Notes: a model not told the origin generated them from the letters alone. DNA of 34,400 nt from Candidatus Thioglobus sp. (GCA_012964205.1 DTUI01000072.1:1-34400); one strand, 5' to 3'; positions 24,071 through 34,153 are shown, counted from the first letter of the stretch. A program made the numbers and translations.

Positions 24071-24131
24071 AACCCCTGTTTGATTAAATTTGTTTATCAT
24101 TGTTTGTAGCTAATACAACAGGTTAATAAAC

Positions 24132-24332
24132 ATGGAAACACTCGAAATTATCAATTATGGCTTATTATTTCTGTCAATAGCCTGGACTTTATTTATCTTG
24201 TTTAATATTCAAGCTAATTGCAAAAAAAACTGTAATATTACCACTATCAAGCAATGTATCAGCACCTACTTCTTTGGCTTAATACTAATCTTTGCTCTAT
24301 ATTTTGCCCATCGCTGGGTAATGCTCGGATAA
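24132..24332 (+). CDS. Small two-helix membrane protein, unknown
   Basis: A 66-residue frame with two hydrophobic helices (about 8-27 and 46-63) joined by a Cys- and Lys-containing loop with three Cys residues. The ATG is 62 bases after metA, with a weak AGG about 9 bases upstream. No family is recognised. It is supported by its place in an otherwise empty gap and by its sensible two-helix product. It could still be a chance frame. mutY begins 18 bases later. Confidence 0.5.
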   Translation: METLEIINYGLLFLSIAWTLFILFNIQANCKKNCNITTIKQCISTYFFGLILIFALYFAHRWVMLG

Positions 24333-24350
24333 CAGAGACTGGCTAACAAA

Positions 24351-25448
24351 TTGTCAAATTTCTCAATCCAGTTGCTAACTTGGTTCGATCAACATGGGCG
24401 CACCAATCTCCCTTGGCAAGCGATACATAGCAACCATCAAGAAGGGGTTACTAACAATCTTAAAATAAGCCAGCATGAAGAATCTTGTACTAACGTCTAT
24501 CACGTTTGGCTCAGTGAAATCATGCTTCAACAAACTCAGGTTGCAACGGTTATTGATTATTTCAACCGGTTTACACAAGTATTTCCAACGCTGGATGATT
24601 TGGCACATGCCTCAGAAGATGCTGTTTTAGCTCAATGGGCAGGGCTAGGCTATTATGCTAGAGCTAGAAATTTACACAAAACTGCAAAAATTATAGTTTG
24701 TGAATATGATGGCAAATTCCCTCAAGAATTTGAACAAGTAATTGCTCTGCCTGGCATCGGTCGCTCAACTGCAGGTGCAATTTTGTCACTAAGCTTTAAG
24801 CAAAAGCACACCATTCTTGATGGTAATGTAAAGCGTGTACTAGCAAGAGTCCACCAAGTAGAAGGGCATTATTCTCAGAGTGCAACGCTTAATCAATTAT
24901 GGAAATTGGCAGATAACTACACTCCAAACACCAGAACTGACCACTACACACAAGCTATTATGGATTTAGGTGCCACAATATGTACACGCAGTCAGCCAAA
25001 ATGCTCACACTGCCCCGTTGATAATTTATGCAATTCTAATAAAAATCAAACCCAATCTGAGTACCCAATACCCAAGCCAAAAAAAATTAAACCAAATCGT
25101 TCAATTGCGATGCTCGTTTTTATAAAAAATGGCCATATTCATTTGTACAAGCGACCAAGTAAGGGTATTTGGGGAGGGCTGTGGAGCTTTATTGAATGTG
25201 AAGACAACCCTGAAACAATTAATCAAGCGCTGCTAGAATTTGACCCATCCTGTTCCATCATAACCAAGCTTCCAATTTTTAAACACACCTTTACCCATTA
25301 CCATTTAAATATTCACACAATCATCGTTAGTTGTTCGCAGAACAATCACCATAAATTTTATAACCCTAAATTACTTAGCGTTGGCACTCCAAAACCTGTT
25401 TCTAGTATTATTAGTCAACTAGACAAGCACACAAAACAAACGCAATAG
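24351..25448 (+). CDS. mutY: A/G-specific adenine glycosylase MutY
   Basis: Base-excision repair enzyme that removes adenine paired with 8-oxoguanine. It has 365 residues. The HhH-GPD domain has catalytic E56 (WLSEIMLQQTQV) and D157 (ILDGNVKRV); LPGIGRSTAGAIL is the helix-hairpin-helix. The 4Fe-4S loop is C211-X6-C218-X2-C221-X5-C227. A C-terminal NUDIX-like domain (about 243-355) recognises 8-oxoG. The start is TTG, the only start in frame before a stop at 24330-24332 that leaves the N-terminus intact. Relative to E. coli, about 20 extra residues (roughly 24-47) lie between LPWQ and the catalytic helix. Confidence 0.94.
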   Translation: MSNFSIQLLTWFDQHGRTNLPWQAIHSNHQEGVTNNLKISQHEESCTNVYHVWLSEIMLQQTQVATVIDYFNRFTQVFPTLDDLAHASEDAVLAQWAGLGYYARARNLHKTAKIIVCEYDGKFPQEFEQVIALPGIGRSTAGAILSLSFKQKHTILDGNVKRVLARVHQVEGHYSQSATLNQLWKLADNYTPNTRTDHYTQAIMDLGATICTRSQPKCSHCPVDNLCNSNKNQTQSEYPIPKPKKIKPNRSIAMLVFIKNGHIHLYKRPSKGIWGGLWSFIECEDNPETINQALLEFDPSCSIITKLPIFKHTFTHYHLNIHTIIVSCSQNNHHKFYNPKLLSVGTPKPVSSIISQLDKHTKQTQ

Positions 25449-25481
25449 AGTTCTACAAGTCAAATAGATTAAAATAGACTA

Positions 25482-26426
25482 ATGGAAATTATTCGCGGAC
25501 TACATAATTTAAAAAAATACACTGGTAGTGTTGTAACTATTGGTAATTTTGATGGTGTGCATATTGGCCATCATCACATTATTGATCACCTCGTTAAGCA
25601 ATCAAAACTATTAGGTCTGCCTTCTGTCTTAATTTCATTCTCGCCAACGCCGCAGAGTTTTTTCGGTCGAGAACAGGCAACTCTTAGCAACTTCAAACAA
25701 AAACACCAACTTTTAGAGCAGCTTGGCCTAGATTTTCATTTGATCATCAAATTTGACCAAGCTTTTTCCAACATGAGTGCTGATGACTTTATTCAAACAA
25801 TTTTAATCAATAAATTGAAAATGAAATTTTGCCTAATTGGTGATGATTTTCGATTTGGATCTGGCCGCACAGGTGATTTTAAATTACTGCAAAGTTCTGC
25901 TTTAAAGGCAAATTTTGAAGTTGAAAATACTCAAAGCATTTTATGTGATAGTTGTCGAGCAAGTAGCTCGAGCATTCGAGATCTATTAGCAAATGGCAAA
26001 CTTGAATCGGCTACTAAAATGCTAGGACGTGAATTTAGCATTGCTGGAAAAGTTATTCATGGAAGGCAGCTAGGTCGAACCATCGACTTCCCAACCATTA
26101 ATATTCCAATCAAGCGCAACATAAGCCCAGTATTGGGGATTTTTGCCGTGCAAGTAGATATCATCGGCCAAAGATTTAATGGTGTTTGCAATATTGGTAA
26201 ACGCCCAACAGTCAACGGTGAAAACATCTTGCTTGAAGTCTTTCTGTTTGATTTTGATCAGGTTGTTTATGGCGAATTAGCTAATGTTACTTTTAAACAA
26301 CGCATTCGTGACGAAAAAAAGTTTGATTCGTTCGAAGCACTTAAAGCTCAAATTATTTTAGACACTCAAAGCGCTAAAACATACTTTAATCAACAAGCTT
26401 CCAATTCAATACTTGGCCCGCCATAA
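25482..26426 (+). CDS. ribF: Bifunctional riboflavin kinase / FAD synthetase
   Basis: Makes FMN from riboflavin and then FAD, the flavins used by many enzymes in respiration. It has 314 residues, usual for the family. The FAD-synthetase half has [18 protein letters not shown] (nucleotidyl-transferase HxGH-type motif) and the later SSSIRDLL; the riboflavin kinase half has [21 protein letters not shown] and [10 protein letters not shown] weak -10-like TAAAAT lies 6 bases before the ATG and no Shine-Dalgarno is visible. Its last 41 bases overlap the 3' end of pyrC on the other strand. Confidence 0.95.
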   Translation: MEIIRGLHNLKKYTGSVVTIGNFDGVHIGHHHIIDHLVKQSKLLGLPSVLISFSPTPQSFFGREQATLSNFKQKHQLLEQLGLDFHLIIKFDQAFSNMSADDFIQTILINKLKMKFCLIGDDFRFGSGRTGDFKLLQSSALKANFEVENTQSILCDSCRASSSSIRDLLANGKLESATKMLGREFSIAGKVIHGRQLGRTIDFPTINIPIKRNISPVLGIFAVQVDIIGQRFNGVCNIGKRPTVNGENILLEVFLFDFDQVVYGELANVTFKQRIRDEKKFDSFEALKAQIILDTQSAKTYFNQQASNSILGPP

Positions 26427-27420
26427 ACGGCACGATAGTTGATCCTGCATATTCATAACTATCTGGCACCGTCCAATCTTGCTTGGCTATGGTAATTGTA
26501 TTGGTATTTCTTGGTAAATTATAAAAATCAGGACCAAATTTTGAGGAAAATCCTTCTAATTTATCCAAGGCATTTTTTGATTCAAATGCGGTTGCATAAA
26601 GCTCAATTGCACAATGCGAACTTAATATTCCTGCACAACCACAAGCTGATTCTTTTGCATCTTTTGCGTGCGGTGCTGAATCCGTACCTAAGAAAAATTT
26701 AGCATTGCCGCTAGTTGCTGCATCCAGTAAGGCTAATTGATGTGGATTTTCTCGTTTTAGAATGGGCAGGCAAAAATAATGTGGGCGAATACCGCCTACA
26801 AGCATGTCATTGCGATTAGCCAATAAGTGGTGCGGAGTGATTGTAGCCGCAACATTTGCACTGGATTCTAAAACAAAATCAACTGCATCTTTGGTGGTTA
26901 TATGCTCAAATACTATTTTTAAACCGGGAAAATCTTTAACCACTTGGGTTAACACTTGATCAATAAAAACCGCTTCACGATCAAAAATATCAACACTAGC
27001 GTGAGTGACCTCGCCATGCACAAGCAGCAGCATACCAACCTTACTCATCATTTCTAAAGCGGGGTATATATTTTTAACGTTGGTGACGCCACTATCAGAA
27101 TTGGTTGTTGCGCCAGCAGGGTAAAGTTTCGCAGCCTTAACAATACCACTTGCTGCTGCTTGCTCAATATCCTTAATGTTGGTATTGTCGGTTAAATATA
27201 ACACCATTAAAGGATCGATTTCCACTCCATCTGGCAAAGCTGAAATAATCTCATCTCGATATGCTTGTGCTTGCGTAGCACTAGTCACCGGCGGGTTTAA
27301 ATTAGGCATGATGATGGCTCTACCCATTTGCCTGGCACTCATGCCAATCACTGATTTTAACGCCTCACCAGAGCGAACATGTAAATGCCAATCATCTGGC
27401 TGAAGTAGTTTAAATTGCAT
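26386..27420 (-). CDS. pyrC: Dihydroorotase
   Basis: Zinc amidohydrolase that closes the dihydroorotate ring in pyrimidine synthesis. It has 344 residues and is of the E. coli PyrC class. Metal ligands are H12 and H14 (DDWHLHVR), carboxylated K98 (AAKLYPAG), H135, H173 and D247 (GTDSAPH). All are present, so an active enzyme is expected. It is the third gene of the secA-anmK-pyrC series, overlapping anmK by 11 bases at its start and the convergent ribF by 41 bases at its end. Confidence 0.95.
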   Translation of the reverse strand: MQFKLLQPDDWHLHVRSGEALKSVIGMSARQMGRAIIMPNLNPPVTSATQAQAYRDEIISALPDGVEIDPLMVLYLTDNTNIKDIEQAAASGIVKAAKLYPAGATTNSDSGVTNVKNIYPALEMMSKVGMLLLVHGEVTHASVDIFDREAVFIDQVLTQVVKDFPGLKIVFEHITTKDAVDFVLESSANVAATITPHHLLANRNDMLVGGIRPHYFCLPILKRENPHQLALLDAATSGNAKFFLGTDSAPHAKDAKESACGCAGILSSHCAIELYATAFESKNALDKLEGFSSKFGPDFYNLPRNTNTITIAKQDWTVPDSYEYAGSTIVPFMAGQVLNWKLVD

Positions 27421-28486
27421 AAATCGCTCCTAATATTCTTGTTTGTTTTGCGCCAGTTACTTCGACTATATTCGATGGCTGCTGAGCAAGTGTTCGCTTA
27501 GCAAAATAAGCAAAGGCTGCAGCCTCTACGTAATCAACATGCACGCCTAATTCATTAGTTAGCATAATAACACTATTTGGGTTTAAATATCTTAGACGCT
27601 CTAGCAAAAATACATTGTGTACACCGCCACCACATAGATACACATCAGACTTATCTGAAATATACTGAGAAATACTCATTGCAGTTAGCTCAACCAATGT
27701 TCTTTGAACATCTTCTGGCGCCTCATTGCCCGTTAAATAACCAGTAAGCCATTCTAAATTAAAATACTCTGGCCCGGTACTCTTAGGCGTGCACAATTGA
27801 AAATACTCATCAGATAATAATTTTTCTAATAGGGTTTTATCAATTAATCCACTTCTAGACCATAAGCCATCGCGATCATAATCTAAAGCCTTGTGTTGCT
27901 TTATCCAATTATCCAATAATGTATTGGCCGGGCCAGTATCAAAGCCTGAAACCATATCGTTAGAGATCTGACTAATATTAGCAATGCCGCCTAGATTAAC
28001 CACCAAGCCAGATTTCCCATTCAGCAATAAGCGATGGTACATTGGCGTAAGTGGTGCTCCTTGACCACCTGCAGCTACATCCTGCATGCGAAAATCTGCA
28101 ACTGTAGTAACACCTGTTTGCTCAGCAATGAAAGCACCATGACCGATTTGCATAGAATAACGACCACCTTGATGATAAATCGTTTGTCCGTGTGAGCCGA
28201 TAGCGCTAATTTGTGTCGCCAATATTCCCGATTTGTCTAGCAAGCTCAACACGGTGTCAGAAAAAATATTAGCCACCTTAATATCTATCTCTGCCAAATT
28301 TGATAACGAGGTTTGTCCGCTTTGAGTTAACTGGCGTAAATCTTGCTTTAGCTGTTCAGTATAAGGCTGATAGGTTTGGGCGATAATTCGCTGACATTGA
28401 TGATCAACAATAACACCATCCACCCCATCAAGACTGGTGCCAGACATAAGCCCAATATAATATTGAGCTGGTGGCGTGCTAGCCAT
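27410..28486 (-). CDS. anmK: Anhydro-N-acetylmuramic acid kinase
   Basis: Cytoplasmic kinase of cell-wall recycling that converts anhydroMurNAc to MurNAc 6-phosphate. It has 358 residues. ASKHA-fold motifs are [50 protein letters not shown] and [10 protein letters not shown]. The frame runs 41 codons further upstream (to 28609), but that stretch is the secA C-terminal coding region read in another frame. The ATG at 28486 ([13 protein letters not shown]) gives the family length and overlaps the secA end by 8 bases. It overlaps pyrC by 11 bases. Confidence 0.93.
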   Translation of the reverse strand: MASTPPAQYYIGLMSGTSLDGVDGVIVDHQCQRIIAQTYQPYTEQLKQDLRQLTQSGQTSLSNLAEIDIKVANIFSDTVLSLLDKSGILATQISAIGSHGQTIYHQGGRYSMQIGHGAFIAEQTGVTTVADFRMQDVAAGGQGAPLTPMYHRLLLNGKSGLVVNLGGIANISQISNDMVSGFDTGPANTLLDNWIKQHKALDYDRDGLWSRSGLIDKTLLEKLLSDEYFQLCTPKSTGPEYFNLEWLTGYLTGNEAPEDVQRTLVELTAMSISQYISDKSDVYLCGGGVHNVFLLERLRYLNPNSVIMLTNELGVHVDYVEAAAFAYFAKRTLAQQPSNIVEVTGAKQTRILGAIYAI

Positions 28487-31142
28487 GGCAGTTTTTGTAT
28501 TTTTTTCCAGAACCACAAGGGCATGGATCGTTGCGACCCACCTTTTCACCTTCTCTTTCAACAGTGTTCGACTCTTCAGCTGCCTCACTATCCGCGACAG
28601 GCTCTTCATGTTGAGCTATAGCGCCAGCATTATCTTGTTGCTCAACATCTGCTGCGTTAGTCTCTTCATTAATCGTAACACTGGACAGAGATTTGACAAT
28701 TTCTATATCAATCACGCTCAAAAGATCTGTAAACATAGCAAAAGACTCGCGCTTGTATTCTTGAGTTGGGTTTTTTTGTGCATAACCACGTAAATTTACA
28801 CTCTGACGTAGATAGTCCATAGCAGCTAAATGCTCTTTCCAATAATGATCAAGCGTTTGTAACATAACAGCCTTTTCAAAGCCTCGCATTGATTCGACGC
28901 CAACGATTTCTTCTTTGTAATCGCAAATTGCACTTAAGCCTTCAACGATTCTACTTTCAAGCTCATCAACATCTACACCTTCATCAAGCCACTGTTGTAA
29001 AGGAAATTCGGCTTTATAATCAGCTTTTAAAGCATTATGCAAGCCTTCCACATCCCAGTCTTCTTCAGCTTGACCGGCACTAATATAGCCTGCAAAAAGA
29101 TCGCCAATAACGCTTTGTCTAATTTCAATAAAACGCTCTTGAACATCATTTGTACTCATCAATCCATCGCGCAAACTATAGATTACTTTACGCTGATCAT
29201 TTGCAACATCATCATACTCAAGTAAGTTCTTACGAGAGTCATAGTTCATGCCTTCAACTTTACGCTGTGCATTTTCAATAGCACGGTTAACCATCTTATG
29301 CTCAATAGCTTCACCTTTTTCCATGCCAAGCTTTTTCATCATGGATGCCATTTTCTCACTGGCAAAAATACGCATTAAGTTGTCTTCTAAAGACAAATAA
29401 AAACGTGTTGATCCAACATCGCCTTGGCGACCTGAACGACCACGTAATTGATTATCAACACGGCGAGATTCATTACGCTCGGTACCAACAATGTGCAATC
29501 CACCTGCTGCAATTACCTTATCATGCTCAATTACCCAATCTTGTTGTTGTTGCTCATTAGCATCATCAGCTTTTTTGCCACCTAGTACAATATCAGTACC
29601 TCGGCCAGCCATATTGGTAGCAATAGTAACTGCGCCTATTGCACCTGCATTAGCAATAATAATTGCCTCTCTTTCGTGTTGTTTGGCATTCAACACTTCG
29701 TGTGTAATATTTTTATTGCTCAGTAAGTCTGAAATCGCCTCAGAGTTTTCGATACTGCTTGTACCCACTAACACTGGCTGGCCAGTCTTCTGGCACGCTT
29801 CCACATCATTAGAAATTGCCTCTAACTTCTCTTCTAACGTAAGATAAATTTGATCTGCCTTATCATTGCGTTCCGATAATTTGTTTGGTGGAACAACCAC
29901 TGTTTCCAGGCCATAAATATCCTGAAACTCAACTGCCTCAGTATCAGCCGTACCTGTCATTCCAGATAGTTTTTCATATAGTCTGAAATAATTCTGGAAA
30001 GTGATTGAAGCTAGCGTTTGATTTTCTTTCTTAATGCTAACGCCTTCTTTGGCTTCAATGGCTTGATGCAAGCCCTCGCTCCAACGTCGACCTGGCATAG
30101 TTCTACCAGTAAACTCATCGACAATAACCACCTCATCACCATCTACAATGTAATTATCATCCTTGTGAAACAACATATGGGCCCTAAGTGCGGAGTTAAT
30201 ATGTTGCATTAAAAGGATGTTACTCGCATCATAAAGGCTTGCGCTTTTTGGCAATGCACCAGCATCAATTAATAAACCTTCTGCCTTAGCATGGCCGTCA
30301 TCAGTTAAAAACACTTGCTTATGCTTTTCATCAATGGTGTAGTCGCCAGCAACCTCCACAACAACCTCTTTACCTTCTCCACTTTCAGTTTGTTCGGTAA
30401 AGTTTGGAATCATGTGGTTGATTGCCCTATAAACCTCAGCATAGTCTGCAGCAGGACCAGAGATAATAAGTGGCGTTCTAGCCTCATCAATAAGAATTGA
30501 ATCAACCTCGTCCACAATAGCAAAACTCAAAGTTTTTTGTACTTTTTGATCTGTGGTGAAAGCCATATTATCACGCAAATAATCAAAGCCTAATTCGTTA
30601 TTAGTGGCATACACTACATCACAAGCATAAGCTGCTTGCTTTTCTTCTGGCGGTCTATTAGATGCAACAATACCAACGCTCAAGCCAAGAAATTCAAAAA
30701 CTTTTCCCATCCACTGGGCATCACGCTCAGCTAAATAATCATTAACCGTAACAACGTGAACACTCTTGCCACTTAGCGCATTTAAATAGGCGGGTAGTGT
30801 TGCCACTAAAGTTTTACCTTCACCCGTGCCCATCTCAGCAATGTTGCCATCGTTTAAAACCATGCCACCAATTAACTGAACGTCATGATGTCTTAAACCT
30901 AAGACCCTGACACTGGCCTCACGCATTACTGCAAACGCTTCAACCAATAATGAATCGAGAGACTTCTCCGCCTGGTAGCGATCTTTAAATTCCTGAGTTT
31001 TTGCACAAAGTTGCTCATCAGTTAATGACTGAATTTCACTTTCAAGCGCAGTAATGCTTTCAGCAGTTATGCGTAATTTTTTAATTAAGCGATCATTTCT
31101 AGAGCCGACAATTTTAGATAGAACTTTATTTATAATACTCAT
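28479..31142 (-). CDS. secA: Preprotein translocase ATPase SecA
   Basis: Motor ATPase that drives unfolded preproteins through SecYEG. It has 887 residues, a typical length. Walker A is MGTGEGKT (104-111). The DEAD-like [49 protein letters not shown], the second-motor [14 protein letters not shown] and GRSGRQGD follow. The last residues form the zinc-binding SEC-C motif [14 protein letters not shown] (C874, C876, C885, H886), preceded by an acidic linker. Divergent from the DciA-like gene across 68 bases; no strong Shine-Dalgarno is visible. Confidence 0.97.
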   Translation of the reverse strand: MSIINKVLSKIVGSRNDRLIKKLRITAESITALESEIQSLTDEQLCAKTQEFKDRYQAEKSLDSLLVEAFAVMREASVRVLGLRHHDVQLIGGMVLNDGNIAEMGTGEGKTLVATLPAYLNALSGKSVHVVTVNDYLAERDAQWMGKVFEFLGLSVGIVASNRPPEEKQAAYACDVVYATNNELGFDYLRDNMAFTTDQKVQKTLSFAIVDEVDSILIDEARTPLIISGPAADYAEVYRAINHMIPNFTEQTESGEGKEVVVEVAGDYTIDEKHKQVFLTDDGHAKAEGLLIDAGALPKSASLYDASNILLMQHINSALRAHMLFHKDDNYIVDGDEVVIVDEFTGRTMPGRRWSEGLHQAIEAKEGVSIKKENQTLASITFQNYFRLYEKLSGMTGTADTEAVEFQDIYGLETVVVPPNKLSERNDKADQIYLTLEEKLEAISNDVEACQKTGQPVLVGTSSIENSEAISDLLSNKNITHEVLNAKQHEREAIIIANAGAIGAVTIATNMAGRGTDIVLGGKKADDANEQQQQDWVIEHDKVIAAGGLHIVGTERNESRRVDNQLRGRSGRQGDVGSTRFYLSLEDNLMRIFASEKMASMMKKLGMEKGEAIEHKMVNRAIENAQRKVEGMNYDSRKNLLEYDDVANDQRKVIYSLRDGLMSTNDVQERFIEIRQSVIGDLFAGYISAGQAEEDWDVEGLHNALKADYKAEFPLQQWLDEGVDVDELESRIVEGLSAICDYKEEIVGVESMRGFEKAVMLQTLDHYWKEHLAAMDYLRQSVNLRGYAQKNPTQEYKRESFAMFTDLLSVIDIEIVKSLSSVTINEETNAADVEQQDNAGAIAQHEEPVADSEAAEESNTVEREGEKVGRNDPCPCGSGKKYKNCHG

Positions 31143-31210
31143 TAGAATATAAAGAATTGTTTTTTTATAAAAAACCTATTTTCTCATAGATAAACCGGCC
31201 TTTGCATTAA

Positions 31211-31516
31211 ATGTGTCAGCATAAACCAACAGATAATTTAACAAACTTTTCAACCAAAGGCTCGCTTGGTCAGCTGATGGCGCAGGCAAAAGTATACAAT
31301 CAAATCAATGCACAGCTACACTTACAACTTCCTGACACGCTTAAAGATTTAGAGCTTTGTCTAATCAAAGATAAAGTCGCAACCTTAATGACCAGCAATT
31401 CTGCCGTAGCCTTTAGAGCCAAACAACAAATAAATGAAATATTTACAATACTACAAGGCGTTTCTTCGAGTCAACAAATAAACCATGTTGAAATAAAAGT
31501 TCATACAAATAAATAA
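31211..31516 (+). CDS. DciA-like (DUF721) protein
   Basis: A 101-residue protein with the short DUF721 pattern: an N-terminal helix (GSLGQLMAQAKVYNQINAQL), then LPDTLKDLELCLIKDKVATLMTSNSAVAFRAKQQINEIF, where the SNSAVAFRA part mirrors the usual SSAWA-xLR core. DUF721 includes DciA, which loads the replicative helicase in bacteria lacking DnaC. Its position beside secA, in the opposite direction, is a familiar one in gammaproteobacteria. No clear Shine-Dalgarno precedes this ATG. It is shorter than typical DciA proteins, so the name remains tentative. Confidence 0.75.
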   Translation: MCQHKPTDNLTNFSTKGSLGQLMAQAKVYNQINAQLHLQLPDTLKDLELCLIKDKVATLMTSNSAVAFRAKQQINEIFTILQGVSSSQQINHVEIKVHTNK

Positions 31517-31561
31517 CGCAACGACAGTCGAATTGCACATCATACATCAATAATATTAAAG

Positions 31562-31567
31562 TATAAT
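31562..31567 (+). promoter_or_regulatory. Probable -10 of the petABC promoter
   Basis: A perfect TATAAT occurs 61 bases before the petA ATG. No good -35 hexamer is seen at 17 bases, so an activator may be needed. It predicts a transcript start near 31574, which would place the palindrome at 31583-31599 in the leader. AAAGGA (31612-31617) is the petA Shine-Dalgarno. Confidence 0.45.
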
Positions 31568-31582
31568 TATTGGGCTTTCTAA

Positions 31583-31599
31583 TATAGATTTAATCTATA
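31583..31599. repeat. 17-base palindrome in the petA leader
   Basis: TATAGATTTAATCTATA has 8-base arms around one central T. With a one-base centre it suits a protein-binding DNA site better than an RNA hairpin. The arms TATAGATT/AATCTATA also occur within the inverted repeat after the DUF2189 gene (10114-10121 and 10132-10139). Confidence 0.5.
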
Positions 31600-31627
31600 C
31601 ACATTCAAAATAAAGGACTGTAATTTT

Positions 31628-32224
31628 ATGTCAGAGCAAGAAATAGACTTAAAGAAAAGACGTTTCCTAACGGGTGCCACTAGTGTTGTAGGCGCAGTTG
31701 GTGTTGGTTTTGTATTGGTACCATTCTTATCATCTTGGATGCCATCAGCACGTGCAAAAGCAGCCGGCGCTCCCGTTGATGTTGATATTACAAAATTAGA
31801 AAATGGTCAGCTAGTTCGCGTACTATGGCGTAAAAAACCTGTTTGGATCTTTAGGCGTGACAAAACAGTACTAGACAATTTACCAACATTAAATAGCGAG
31901 CTAACTGATCCAGACAACACAGAAGACCAGCAGCCAGCTTATGCAAAAAATGCACACCGCTCAATCAACCCAGAGATTGCTGTCATTATTGGAATTTGTA
32001 CTCACCTTGGTTGCTCTCCAACTTACCGACCTGAAGTTGGTGCAGCTGACCTAGGTGGTGATGCATGGAAAGGTGGCTTCTACTGCCCATGTCATGGCTC
32101 TAAATTTGACCTATCTGGCAGAGTTTACAAAGGCGTTCCAGCACCAACTAACTTGGTTATTCCGCCATATCATTTCGTTACCGATTCACTAATTAGACTT
32201 GGTATTGATCCAAAAGCATCATAG
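31628..32224 (+). CDS. petA: Ubiquinol-cytochrome c reductase Rieske iron-sulfur protein
   Basis: Rieske 2Fe-2S subunit of the bc1 complex, which takes one electron from quinol at the Qo site and hands it to cytochrome c1. It has 198 residues. A twin-arginine signal-anchor (KKRRFLTGA, 9-17, then a helix to about 38) places it by the Tat pathway. The cluster is bound by C124 and H126 (CTHLGC) and C153 and H156 (CPCHG); C129 and C155 form the stabilising disulfide. A 20-residue insert between the two motifs matches the usual proteobacterial bc1 type. First gene of petABC. Confidence 0.96.
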   Translation: MSEQEIDLKKRRFLTGATSVVGAVGVGFVLVPFLSSWMPSARAKAAGAPVDVDITKLENGQLVRVLWRKKPVWIFRRDKTVLDNLPTLNSELTDPDNTEDQQPAYAKNAHRSINPEIAVIIGICTHLGCSPTYRPEVGAADLGGDAWKGGFYCPCHGSKFDLSGRVYKGVPAPTNLVIPPYHFVTDSLIRLGIDPKAS

Positions 32225-32235
32225 GAGTATAGAAT

Positions 32236-33462
32236 ATGGACAACAATAAAAACTGGATCGATCAAAGATTCCCACTGACTAAAGTTTGGAATGAACATTT
32301 AGCAGAATACTACACCCCTAGAAACTTTAACTTCTGGTATTTCTTTGGCTCTTTGGCCATGCTAGTACTAGTGATTCAAATTGTATCTGGTATATTTTTA
32401 GCGATGCACTATAAGCCTGATGCGGCACTTGCATTTGCATCGGTAGAATACATTATGCGTGATGTTGACTGGGGCTGGCTCATTCGCTATATCCACTCAA
32501 CGGGTGCCTCTGCATTCTTTATAGTCATCTACTTACATATGTATCGTGGCCTATTGTACGGCTCATACAAAGCGCCACGCGAACTGATTTGGGTTATCGG
32601 CATGGTTCTATACATCGCATTAATGGCCGAAGCCTTTATGGGATATGTACTGCCATGGGGTCAGATGTCATATTGGGGAGCGAAAGTAATTATCAATCTA
32701 TTTGGCTCATTTCCAATTGTTGGTGAATTAATTTTAGAATTTATTCTTGGTGATTACGCTGTAGGCGATCCGGTACTTAACCGCTTTTTCTCACTACACG
32801 TTATTGCTATTCCACTTATCTTGGTTATCTTGGTATTTATGCATATTGTAGCACTTCATACGGTTGGATCAAATAACCCTGATGGCGTTGAAATTAAGCA
32901 AAATAAAGATAAAAATGGCATTCCTAAAGATGGTATCCCGTTCCACCCTTACTACAGTGTAAAAGATATCATGGGTGTTGTCGTATTCTTGATGATTTTC
33001 AGCTCGATTGTATTCTTTGCACCTGCAATGAACGGATACTTCCTGGAGGCTCCAAACTATATTGAAGCAAATCCACTTAAGACACCAGATCACATTGCAC
33101 CATTATGGTACTTAACACCATTCTACTCAGTGCTAAGAGCCATACCACCAATGTTCGGTTCACAATTACCGGGTGTGCTAGCGATGTTTGCAGCACTATT
33201 AATCTTAATAGCACTGCCATGGTTAGATCGCTCAAAGGTTAAATCAATTAGATATCGTTCATGGCCTTATAAGGTAGCTTTAGGCATCTTTGTGGTTTCA
33301 TTTATCATTTTAGGCTGGTTAGGCATGCAAGCAGTAACACCGTTGTACAGCCTAATGGCTCAGATATTTACAGGCCTTTACTTTGCATTCTTCATTCTAA
33401 TGCCTTGGTTTACCTCAATAGGGAAAACTAAGCCAGTGCCTGAAAGAACGACGGAGCATTAA
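32236..33462 (+). CDS. petB: Cytochrome b of the bc1 complex
   Basis: Membrane subunit of bc1 with two b hemes and the Qo and Qi quinone sites. It has 408 residues with eight to nine helices. Heme ligands are H87 and H101 (13 residues between) and H188 and H203 (14 between). PWGQMSYWGAKVI is the cd-loop region of Qo. The ef-loop tetrad reads PLWY (APLWYLTPFYSVLRAIP) where mitochondria have PEWY and many beta/gammaproteobacteria have PVWY. AGGAG sits 8 bases before the ATG. petC follows after one base. Confidence 0.96.
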   Translation: MDNNKNWIDQRFPLTKVWNEHLAEYYTPRNFNFWYFFGSLAMLVLVIQIVSGIFLAMHYKPDAALAFASVEYIMRDVDWGWLIRYIHSTGASAFFIVIYLHMYRGLLYGSYKAPRELIWVIGMVLYIALMAEAFMGYVLPWGQMSYWGAKVIINLFGSFPIVGELILEFILGDYAVGDPVLNRFFSLHVIAIPLILVILVFMHIVALHTVGSNNPDGVEIKQNKDKNGIPKDGIPFHPYYSVKDIMGVVVFLMIFSSIVFFAPAMNGYFLEAPNYIEANPLKTPDHIAPLWYLTPFYSVLRAIPPMFGSQLPGVLAMFAALLILIALPWLDRSKVKSIRYRSWPYKVALGIFVVSFIILGWLGMQAVTPLYSLMAQIFTGLYFAFFILMPWFTSIGKTKPVPERTTEH

Positions 33463-33463
33463 T

Positions 33464-34153
33464 ATGAAAACATTATTAAATACAACACTGTCAGCAATGG
33501 CTGCAATGGTTATCTCTTTTAATGCAAGCGCATCAGGTGCTGGCGTTCATTTGGAAGCTGCAAAAACAGACATTACTGATCAAGCATCTTTACAACGTGG
33601 CGCTACATCATTCATGAACAACTGTTCAGGTTGTCATTCAATTGAATTAATGCGTTACAATCGAATCGCTAAGGACTTAAATATTAGCGAAGCAGATATG
33701 GCTAACAACTTAATGTTTAATGCTGATAAGACAGGAAGTCCAATTTTCTCCTCAATGCCAGAAGATGGTGCAAAGGAATGGTTTGGAACAACGCCACCGG
33801 ACTTATCGCTAACAGGTATAGCTCGTGGCACAGACTGGATCTATACTTATCTTAAAGGTTTTTACGCTGATGAAACTCGCCCTTATGGTGTAAACAATCA
33901 CGTATTAGAAAACGCAGCTATGCCTGACATCTTGTGGAAATCAAAGCAAGACAAGACTGAAAAAGAATTTAATAGAGAAGTTAGAGACATTACCAACTTC
34001 TTGGATTATGTTGCAGAACCCGTTAAGCTAATTAGATACGAAATTGGTGTTAAAGTCTTAGGATTTTTATTCATATTATTCATTTTGTCTTACCTCCTTA
34101 AACAAGAGTATTGGAAAGATGTTAAATATGGCAAATGGCGTGCGAAAGACTAG
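33464..34153 (+). CDS. petC: Cytochrome c1 of the bc1 complex
   Basis: Periplasmic, C-terminally anchored c-type cytochrome that passes electrons from the Rieske protein to soluble or oxidase-bound cytochrome c. It has 229 residues. A signal peptide is cut near residue 23 (ASASGAGVHL follows), CSGCH (54-58) in the context NNCSGCHSIELMRYNR binds heme, and the tail has a helix at about 199-217 followed by a basic end. Short for c1 compared with mitochondrial forms but normal for gammaproteobacteria. Its acceptors may be the CcoP or CtaC cytochrome domains encoded earlier in the window. Confidence 0.96.
   Translation: MKTLLNTTLSAMAAMVISFNASASGAGVHLEAAKTDITDQASLQRGATSFMNNCSGCHSIELMRYNRIAKDLNISEADMANNLMFNADKTGSPIFSSMPEDGAKEWFGTTPPDLSLTGIARGTDWIYTYLKGFYADETRPYGVNNHVLENAAMPDILWKSKQDKTEKEFNREVRDITNFLDYVAEPVKLIRYEIGVKVLGFLFILFILSYLLKQEYWKDVKYGKWRAKD

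Noticed and set aside
24075-24122. CCTGTT / AACAGG pair after metA as a terminator
   Set aside because: A 6-bp stem with a loop of 36 bases and no T-run is too weak to call.
28487-28609. 41 extra N-terminal codons in front of AnmK
   Set aside because: This stretch is the secA C-terminal coding region read in another frame; AnmK proteins begin close to the [10 protein letters not shown] motif, as they do with the ATG at 28486.
28376-28793. Two plus-strand open frames over the secA/anmK junction
   Set aside because: Both lie antisense to SecA and AnmK coding sequence that is clearly conserved; no ribosome-binding site or family pattern supports them.
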